A DNA stretch of 5,066 nucleotides, taken from contig CAIPGD010000036.1 of the NCBI GenBank assembly GCA_903864485.1, positions 1-5,066 of the forward strand, read 5' to 3'. Below, piece after piece: positions 1 to 5,066 of the stretch. Every line of letters begins with the position of its first letter. Positions within the stretch are counted from its first letter, which is position 1. The notes beneath the pieces were generated by a model. That model saw only the letters and a list, made by a program, of their open reading frames with translations, did no database searches and was not told the DNA's origin. This stretch comes from an uncultured bacterium (lineage in GTDB: Bacteria; Pseudomonadota; Gammaproteobacteria; Burkholderiales; Burkholderiaceae_E). A program made the translations under genes and the position numbers.

Positions 1-2695
1 CGCCGGTAGTGAGCAATGCGAGAACGACGCCGATCAGAGAAAGGGGCAGCGACAACATCACCGCCATCGGCGCAGTGAACGAACCAAACTGCATCACCCG
101 GATCAGATACATCAGGCCGATCCCCGAGATCAGTGCAATCCCCATCTGGCGAAACACTTCCTGCTGATCCTTAGAAGCACCGGCGAGCTGCAATCCATAG
201 CCCGGCGGGTAGTTCATCGCGTTCGCGATCTTGAGTGCGTCGGCCGTAACCTCACCAGCCGAACGACCCTGTACGTTCGCGGTCACCGCGACCGTTCGTT
301 TGCCGTCGGTATGTTCAATCTTGGAGGGGCTCTTACCCATCGTCACCTTGGCGATCTGCCCCAAAGGAACAATCGAATTCATGCCGGTCACCGCGATTGG
401 TAGGCGCTCGATATTCGTAGCACTCAGCCGGTCTTCAGGCGCGAGCCGCACCGCGACGTCGCGAGACTCTCCGGTCGGATCGACCCAATCGCCAACCTCC
501 ACACCAGCGAATGCAACTCTTAACGCGGCCGCCGCATCGCCAACCGAAATCCCCATCGAATTCGCCAACCCGCGGTTAAGTTCGATCTGGAGTTCATTCT
601 GTGGATCCTGCTGAGAGAGTCCCACGTCGACGGCGCCGGGGACCGCGCGCAGTTGTTCAATGAACGCACTCGTGAGCTCGAGTAACTTACGCGCATCACT
701 CCCAGAAAATTTGATTTGAACCGGCTTGGATGCCCCGTTGCTGAGGTCCTCAAGTACGGTGTACTCCGCGCCGACGAGTTGCGCGACTAGAGAGCGTAAT
801 TCAACGGCAATCGCCTGCGCCGAGCGCTGGCGAATTTCGCTGCTGCCGATGTTCACATAGATGCGGCCGCCCCCGGTGTTGACGAAGCTATTGGTGGCTT
901 TAACTTCTTTAATTCCGCGTGCGAGCACGGCCGCTGCCTCGACTTTTCGACTCGCATAATTCAGGTTGTTACTTGCCGGGGTGCGTACATCGATCGCGAT
1001 CGTGTCCCCGTCGTAACTGGGCAAAAAGCTACTGCCACCATATTTCGCATGAAGTCCGAGCGCGCCAGCAAGACAAGCGAGCGACAGCACAAACATCAGC
1101 GTGCGATGACGAAGAGCCCAGGCGACGATGCGGCCGTATCGATCAGCCTGCGCATCAAACCAGTGGTTAAACCGTTCCAATACCCGTCCGACACCGCGCC
1201 GTTCGACTTTTTCATGACCCGGTGGATCTCCCCAATACGCAGAGAGCATTGGGTCGAGCGTAAAAGAAATCAGTAGGCTCACCAGAACCGAGGCCACCAC
1301 AGTCAGTCCGAACGGTCGAAACCACTCACCCGAAATACCCGGCATGAAGGCCACCGGGATGAACACGGCGACGATCGAAAAGGTGGTGGCCGCAACCGCC
1401 AAACCGATTTCAGCAGTGCCCTGCAGCGCGGCGTTGACCCGATCCACACCGCGTTCCATCGTACGGACAATGTTTTCGCGTACCACGATGGCGTCATCAA
1501 TTAGAACGCCAATGGCCAGTGACAGGCCCAGCAAGCTCATAAAGTTCAATGTGAATCCAAACGCCCAGACCGCCACGAACGCGGCAATGACGGAGGTCGG
1601 CAGCGAGAGCGCTGTGATGAGCGTCGAGCGCCACGAATTCAAGAAAACATAAACCACGATGATCGTTAAGCCAGCGCCAAAGATCAACGCCTCCACCACA
1701 TTGCGCAGGCTGTTCTGCGCGTTCTTGCCGCCATCCTGAGTAATCTCGAGCTGGGTGCCAGCGGGCAAAGTTTTTTTCACGCTTTCCACAAGATCACGGA
1801 CCTCGTTCGCCACACTAACGGTCGAGGCCTCGCGTGATCGGGTGACGGCCAGGCCGACGTTGGGGTTGCCATTTCGAGTGCTTAAACTGTTCAGATCGGC
1901 AAAATCGTCCTGAATACTGGCAACCTGCCCAAGACGGACCACTTCGCCGCCCATCCGACGAATGACGATCTGGCCAAAATCTGCCGGCGCTTCGATTCGA
2001 CCCAGAAGACGAATGCTCTGATCTTCAAACTCACCGCGAATCTTGCCGACAGGCGCAGCCACGTTCTGATTGCGCAACGCATTGACCACTTCCGACACCG
2101 AGATGTTGGTCTCGCGCAGTTTCTGCGCATGCAATAAAACACTCAACTCACGGCGCAAAGCACCGTTGACATTGACCTGAGAAACCCCGTCGATCGCGCG
2201 AAATTTATCGGCAATCTGATCCTCCGCCAGACGCGAAATTTCGGCATGCGACTGTACCGAGGAGGACAAAGCCATCTGCATGATTGGCTGGGCCGATGGG
2301 TCGATCCGAATGATCACCGGCTCGCGCATTTCAGTCGGCAACTTGTAGCGGACCGTTCCGATCGCATTTCGAATCTCGTCAGTGGCCTCCGTTAGATTCT
2401 TCTTGAAATCGAAAATAAGCTGAAGATTGGCATTGCCTTCATTCGCGGAAGATCGCACCTCCTTCACACCGGTGACGCGGAGCAACGATTTTTCAATCCG
2501 GTTCAGCACTTCGCGTTCGACCGTCTCGGGCGATGCGCCCGGGAATGCAATGTCGACCACCAGCATGGGCAAATCGATATCAGGGTTTTGATTGACCTTC
2601 AGCTTGTTGAGGGCCATCAAACCCGCCGCCATCAAGGCGATCAGAATCACCACCGTCGCAACGGGCCGCCGGACACTAAAGTTCGACAGAAACAT
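1..2695 (-). CDS. RND-family efflux pump, inner-membrane permease subunit (AcrB/MexB-like), 3' end beyond the window
   Basis: This is the proton-driven inner-membrane pump of a tripartite RND exporter, expected to work as a trimer with the adjacent adaptor and an outer-membrane channel. I translated 898 uninterrupted codons from the ATG at 2695, which gives MFLSNFSVRRPVATVV, a typical RND start. TM1 is near residues 10-28 and a first periplasmic porter region follows to about 330. TM2 contains VYVFLNSWRST. TM4 has GVLIDDAIVVRENI with the adjacent aspartates D400 and D401, matching the proton-relay pair D407/D408 of AcrB. Next come FMPGISGEWF and LLISFTLDPMLSAYW (TM5-6), TM7 near 533-549, a second porter region, TM8, and then MQFGSFTAPMAVML leading into TM9, where the window ends. 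About 130-150 residues are missing, including TM10-12 with the relay lysine. It starts 3 bases after the adaptor stop. The acidic pair suggests a drug/hydrophobe-type exporter rather than a proven metal pump, but the substrate cannot be read from sequence. Confidence 0.96.
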   Translation of the reverse strand, partial: MFLSNFSVRRPVATVVILIALMAAGLMALNKLKVNQNPDIDLPMLVVDIAFPGASPETVEREVLNRIEKSLLRVTGVKEVRSSANEGNANLQLIFDFKKNLTEATDEIRNAIGTVRYKLPTEMREPVIIRIDPSAQPIMQMALSSSVQSHAEISRLAEDQIADKFRAIDGVSQVNVNGALRRELSVLLHAQKLRETNISVSEVVNALRNQNVAAPVGKIRGEFEDQSIRLLGRIEAPADFGQIVIRRMGGEVVRLGQVASIQDDFADLNSLSTRNGNPNVGLAVTRSREASTVSVANEVRDLVESVKKTLPAGTQLEITQDGGKNAQNSLRNVVEALIFGAGLTIIVVYVFLNSWRSTLITALSLPTSVIAAFVAVWAFGFTLNFMSLLGLSLAIGVLIDDAIVVRENIVRTMERGVDRVNAALQGTAEIGLAVAATTFSIVAVFIPVAFMPGISGEWFRPFGLTVVASVLVSLLISFTLDPMLSAYWGDPPGHEKVERRGVGRVLERFNHWFDAQADRYGRIVAWALRHRTLMFVLSLACLAGALGLHAKYGGSSFLPSYDGDTIAIDVRTPASNNLNYASRKVEAAAVLARGIKEVKATNSFVNTGGGRIYVNIGSSEIRQRSAQAIAVELRSLVAQLVGAEYTVLEDLSNGASKPVQIKFSGSDARKLLELTSAFIEQLRAVPGAVDVGLSQQDPQNELQIELNRGLANSMGISVGDAAAALRVAFAGVEVGDWVDPTGESRDVAVRLAPEDRLSATNIERLPIAVTGMNSIVPLGQIAKVTMGKSPSKIEHTDGKRTVAVTANVQGRSAGEVTADALKIANAMNYPPGYGLQLAGASKDQQEVFRQMGIALISGIGLMYLIRVMQFGSFTAPMAVMLSLPLSLIGVVLALLTTG

Positions 2696-2698
2696 GGC

Positions 2699-3862
2699 TT
2701 ACTGCCCGCCCGACGGGGGCTTAGGGGTCACGCTTGGAGTAACGCCCGCGCGCTCTGCATACGCTTGCGCTTCCGAAACTCGGCTACCAGGACTACGAAG
2801 CACTCGATCGCCGGGCTTTAGCCCACTGGCAATCACCACTCGGCCCGAGCGCGGATCGCGTTCACCCAACGCCACGAGCTGTTTGTGCACCTTACCGGCC
2901 TCGAGTCGCCAAACCGAGGTCTTGTCGCCCTCTCGCACGAGGGTCTCTTCAGCCAACATGAGCGCTTTGCGTGTCTGCGTATCGACGCGTCCCTCGGCAT
3001 AAAGTCCAACGATGGGTGGGCGTTCCGTTCCAACGAAATCCACGATAACCGCGACTTGACGTGAAACGGCATTGGCCGCGGCATCAATCCGCCGAATCCG
3101 ACCATTCAGTTCGGTCTGGCCATACCCATTGACCTTGAAATACACCGACTGGCCGGGCTTGAGCGCCTGCATTTGATCGGCAGCCACCAAGCCTTCAAAA
3201 CGCATGCTGGCGGGGTCAATGACCTGGATCAGTTCCCGCCCGATCTGGACGGTATCGCCCGCCGATGTCTTTCGAGCGCTCACAACGCCATCGAACGGAG
3301 CCCTGACATTCGTGCGCTCGAGTTGCTGGCGGGCGGAAACAATCCGGGTCTTGGCAGCCACCCAATCGCTATGCGCATTGTTACGACGAACCTCAGCGTC
3401 ATCGAGCGCCTGCGTTGACGTCATTCCCTGCGCCTGAAGTGATTTGAGACGCTGCAGTTGACGTTCGGCGCTTTCAAGGGACTGCCCAGAGGCGCGCGCA
3501 GACTCCTCAGCGGCGGTCAGGCTGTCGCGTATCGACGTGTCGTCGAGCACTGCCAGAACCTCGCCCCTTTTTACGGGATCTCCGTTCTCCTTGGCGACTC
3601 GCAAAACGACCGCAGACACCTCTGCGCGCAGATCGGCGCGACGCTCCGGTTGGATTGAGCCCGTCACGATCGGCCCCGTTGAAAGTTCAGATTGCCCCAG
3701 CACCAGGATGTCTTCGGTCCCTAGACTGAGCGTGGCCGGAGGCTCAACCGACTTCTCGGGTCCACTTTGAAAACGACCACACGCACTGAGAGTCACAGTG
3801 AAAAGCACCGCGAACATCCGGACTCGAGTACGGGTCAAAAGCTTAGGGGTCTTGTGCAGCAT
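2699..3862 (-). CDS. RND efflux periplasmic adaptor (membrane fusion protein), predicted lipoprotein
   Basis: This adaptor should bridge the RND pump to a TolC-type channel from the periplasmic side. From the ATG at 3862 it is 387 residues, usual for the AcrA/MexA/HlyD family. A basic n-region (K4, K7, R11, R13, R15) and a hydrophobic stretch lead to the lipobox LSAC, with lipidation predicted at C28. Residue +2 is Gly, as in MexA, not the Asp of AcrA. The first lipoyl half-motif is near 80-107 (AEVSAVVLRVAKENGDPVKR) and the second near 184-216 (RTNVRAPFDGVV). Between them, residues about 110-183 form an alpha-helical hairpin. Its tip fits the R-x3-L-x6-S pattern of TolC-docking adaptors (R138, L142, S149). 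Beta-barrel and membrane-proximal domains follow, then a Pro-rich tail ending PKPPSGGQ. It is the first gene of the operon. Other possible starts are TTG at 3898 (12 residues longer) and ATG at 3817. None has a strong ribosome binding site; 3862 is preferred because it gives the best lipoprotein signal. Confidence 0.94.
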   Translation of the reverse strand: MLHKTPKLLTRTRVRMFAVLFTVTLSACGRFQSGPEKSVEPPATLSLGTEDILVLGQSELSTGPIVTGSIQPERRADLRAEVSAVVLRVAKENGDPVKRGEVLAVLDDTSIRDSLTAAEESARASGQSLESAERQLQRLKSLQAQGMTSTQALDDAEVRRNNAHSDWVAAKTRIVSARQQLERTNVRAPFDGVVSARKTSAGDTVQIGRELIQVIDPASMRFEGLVAADQMQALKPGQSVYFKVNGYGQTELNGRIRRIDAAANAVSRQVAVIVDFVGTERPPIVGLYAEGRVDTQTRKALMLAEETLVREGDKTSVWRLEAGKVHKQLVALGERDPRSGRVVIASGLKPGDRVLRSPGSRVSEAQAYAERAGVTPSVTPKPPSGGQ

Positions 3863-3945
3863 TTGAGCGTTCTGTGCGTGGAATGGAAGCGGTCGCAAGC
3901 ATACTGTTTGTTACAGACACGAACGGCTTCGCCACGTTGATTTCC
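3863..3945. promoter_or_regulatory. Divergent intergenic region between the efflux operon and alr
   Basis: These 83 bases separate the two preferred divergent start codons, so promoters for both transcripts probably lie here or just inside the flanking genes. I found no hexamer pair near both bacterial consensus boxes at normal spacing. The best minus-strand -10-like match is TATGCT near 3898-3903, with no good -35 partner. A short dyad, CTGT-TTGTT-ACAG, lies at 3904-3916 but its arms are only 4 bases. No purine-rich ribosome binding site precedes the alr ATG. The regulatory role is inferred from position, not from a recognised motif. Confidence 0.45.
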
Positions 3946-5066
3946 ATGTTAATCGAGCATTCTACCGCCGCCACCCTCACGATCGACCTTGGGGCCATTG
4001 TCCAAAACTGGCGCCTTCTTGGGGCCCAAGCCGGCAGTTCGCAACCGCCCGCCGCGGCCTGCGCGGCCGTGGTCAAGGCCGACGCGTATGGAATTGGACT
4101 GGCCGAGGTCGGGCCCGCCCTTTATGAGGCGGGCTGTCGAGATTTCTTTGTCGCACTCGTTGCCGAAGGGGTCCAGCTGAGGACGTTGATTCCGGGGGAC
4201 GCGACCGTCTATGTCCTACATGGCCCACAACCCGGGGCGGAAATCGATTGCGCGCAACACGCTTTGATCCCGGTCCTTAACAGCCCCGATCAACTCCAAC
4301 GCTGGTCAAGTCTGGCGAACACCCGCGGCGAGCACCTGCCTGCCGCTTTGCAGGTGGATACCGGGATGCACCGACTCGGGTTTGAGGCACGAGACTTTGA
4401 AGCCCTTGACGGCGATTCCTTTACATCGGCAACACTGGGCGGCATCAAGCCCGTACTGCTGATGAGCCACTTGGTAAGCGCCGAGGATCCCGCCGACCCG
4501 ATCAATCGGATTCAGCTTGAGCAATTTGAAATCGCTCGCAAACGCTGGCCCGGCCTACGCTGCAGCCTGGCCAATTCATCCGGAATTTTTTTGGGACGCG
4601 CGTGGCATTTCGACCTGTTACGCCCTGGAGCGGCTCTTTACGGGGTGACGCCCGTCATCGATCAGCCCAACCCGATGCGTTCGGTCATCCGTCTGCAGGC
4701 GCCCATCATCCAGATCCGCGAGATCGAACCCGGGGACCGCGTGGGCTACAACCACACCTGGTGTGCAGGTCGTCCGACCCGGATTGCCACCCTTTCGGTT
4801 GGCTACGCAGACGGCTACCTCCGTAGCCTCAGCAACCGCGCGACGGTTCGATTCATGGGCCAGACCGCGCCGCTGATTGGTCGGGTGTCGATGGATACCG
4901 TCACCATTGATGTCACCGAACTACCTGAACACGCACTGACCCCGGGCGCCCAATTTGACCTGATTGACTCGGTTCACGACATTAATCAAGTGGCCATCGA
5001 GGCGGGTACGAATGCCTATGAGATCCTCACCAGCCTCGGCCCGCGATATCGTCGCCGATACTTAGC
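3946..5066 (+). CDS. alr: Alanine racemase (PLP-dependent), last few residues beyond the window
   Basis: Alr interconverts L- and D-alanine in the cytoplasm, supplying D-Ala for peptidoglycan. The frame is open from the ATG at 3946 through 373 codons. Near the N-terminus is LTIDLGAIVQNW, the usual family opening. K44 in VVKADAYG is the expected PLP-binding lysine and Y287 in SVGYADGY the catalytic tyrosine of the C-terminal beta domain. Other family motifs are VDTGMHRLGF (137-146), MSHLVSAEDP, ANSSGIFLG, LRPGAALYG, GYNHTW and GRVSMDT. The last residues read LGPRYRRRYL, the normal C-terminal motif, so the stop should lie within a few codons past the edge. No signal peptide is evident, which argues against a periplasmic broad-specificity racemase. 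The start was chosen for its distance to the first conserved motif, although in-frame TTG (3937) and ATG (3883) codons lie upstream and no clear ribosome binding site is visible. A catabolic DadX role cannot be excluded, but no dadA is seen. Confidence 0.96.
   Translation, partial: MLIEHSTAATLTIDLGAIVQNWRLLGAQAGSSQPPAAACAAVVKADAYGIGLAEVGPALYEAGCRDFFVALVAEGVQLRTLIPGDATVYVLHGPQPGAEIDCAQHALIPVLNSPDQLQRWSSLANTRGEHLPAALQVDTGMHRLGFEARDFEALDGDSFTSATLGGIKPVLLMSHLVSAEDPADPINRIQLEQFEIARKRWPGLRCSLANSSGIFLGRAWHFDLLRPGAALYGVTPVIDQPNPMRSVIRLQAPIIQIREIEPGDRVGYNHTWCAGRPTRIATLSVGYADGYLRSLSNRATVRFMGQTAPLIGRVSMDTVTIDVTELPEHALTPGAQFDLIDSVHDINQVAIEAGTNAYEILTSLGPRYRRRYL

Noticed and set aside
231..614. Plus-strand open frame of 127 codons opposite the pump gene
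   Set aside because: It lies entirely antisense to the intact, motif-bearing RND frame and its translation resembles no family I recognise. It is explained by GC-rich antisense codon bias.
2592..3002. Plus-strand open frame of 136 codons spanning the adaptor-pump junction
   Set aside because: It is antisense to two well-supported genes, has low-complexity Arg/Ser/Thr-rich content and shows no recognisable domain.
2719..3851. Direct repeat of the 11-mer GCTTAGGGGTC at 2719-2729 and 3841-3851
   Set aside because: Both copies are in adaptor coding sequence (each encodes Thr-Pro-Lys). A few repeated 11-mers are expected by chance in 5 kb, and nothing at the flanks suggests an attachment site or mobile element.
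3922..3938. Possible small hairpin (AACG...CGTT around GGCTTCGCC) just upstream of alr
   Set aside because: The longer arms and the inner stem cannot both pair cleanly, and there is no T-run, so it is neither a convincing terminator nor a riboswitch.
4333..4356. Perfect 7-base inverted repeat CACCTGC/GCAGGTG with a 10-base loop
   Set aside because: It lies inside alr coding sequence just before the conserved VDTGMHRLGF motif and has no following T-run. Stems of this length are expected by chance in a window this size.

Overview
The window holds three genes, two of them cut by its ends. They are a tripartite RND efflux pair on the minus strand and an alanine racemase gene on the plus strand, reading away from each other across a gap of about 80 bases. 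The DNA is fairly GC-rich by eye (not computed). An AcrA/MexA-type lipoprotein adaptor with an RND pump points to a Gram-negative proteobacterium. Several racemase motifs (VVKADAYG, GYADGYLRSLSN, FDLLRPGAALYG) recall alphaproteobacterial Alr proteins from memory. That placement is tentative, because the pump's SFTLDPMLSAYW stretch recalls a subfamily common in beta- and gammaproteobacteria.

Layout. Positions 1-2695 (minus) carry the RND inner-membrane pump. Its start lies inside the window, and the last roughly 130-150 residues lie beyond base 1. Positions 2699-3862 (minus) carry the complete adaptor (membrane fusion protein), transcribed first. The adaptor stop and the pump start are separated by only 3 bases, so the two form an operon with likely translational coupling. 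Positions 3863-3945 are the divergent intergenic region, with no convincing promoter, operator or ribosome binding site by eye. Positions 3946-5066 (plus) carry alr. It is still open at the last base but ends in the family's usual C-terminal motif, so only a few residues are probably missing.

How they work together. The adaptor is predicted to be anchored by a lipid in the periplasm and to link the proton-driven pump to a TolC-type outer-membrane channel. No channel gene is visible here, so it lies elsewhere or beyond the left edge. Alr makes D-alanine for peptidoglycan and has no obvious functional tie to the pump beyond the shared upstream region. No transcriptional regulator, RNA gene, mobile element, CRISPR array or strong repeat was seen. 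I see no previously undescribed system. The points worth a second look are small: an arginine in a pump membrane helix, uncertain starts on both sides of the divergent gap, and the divergent arrangement itself.
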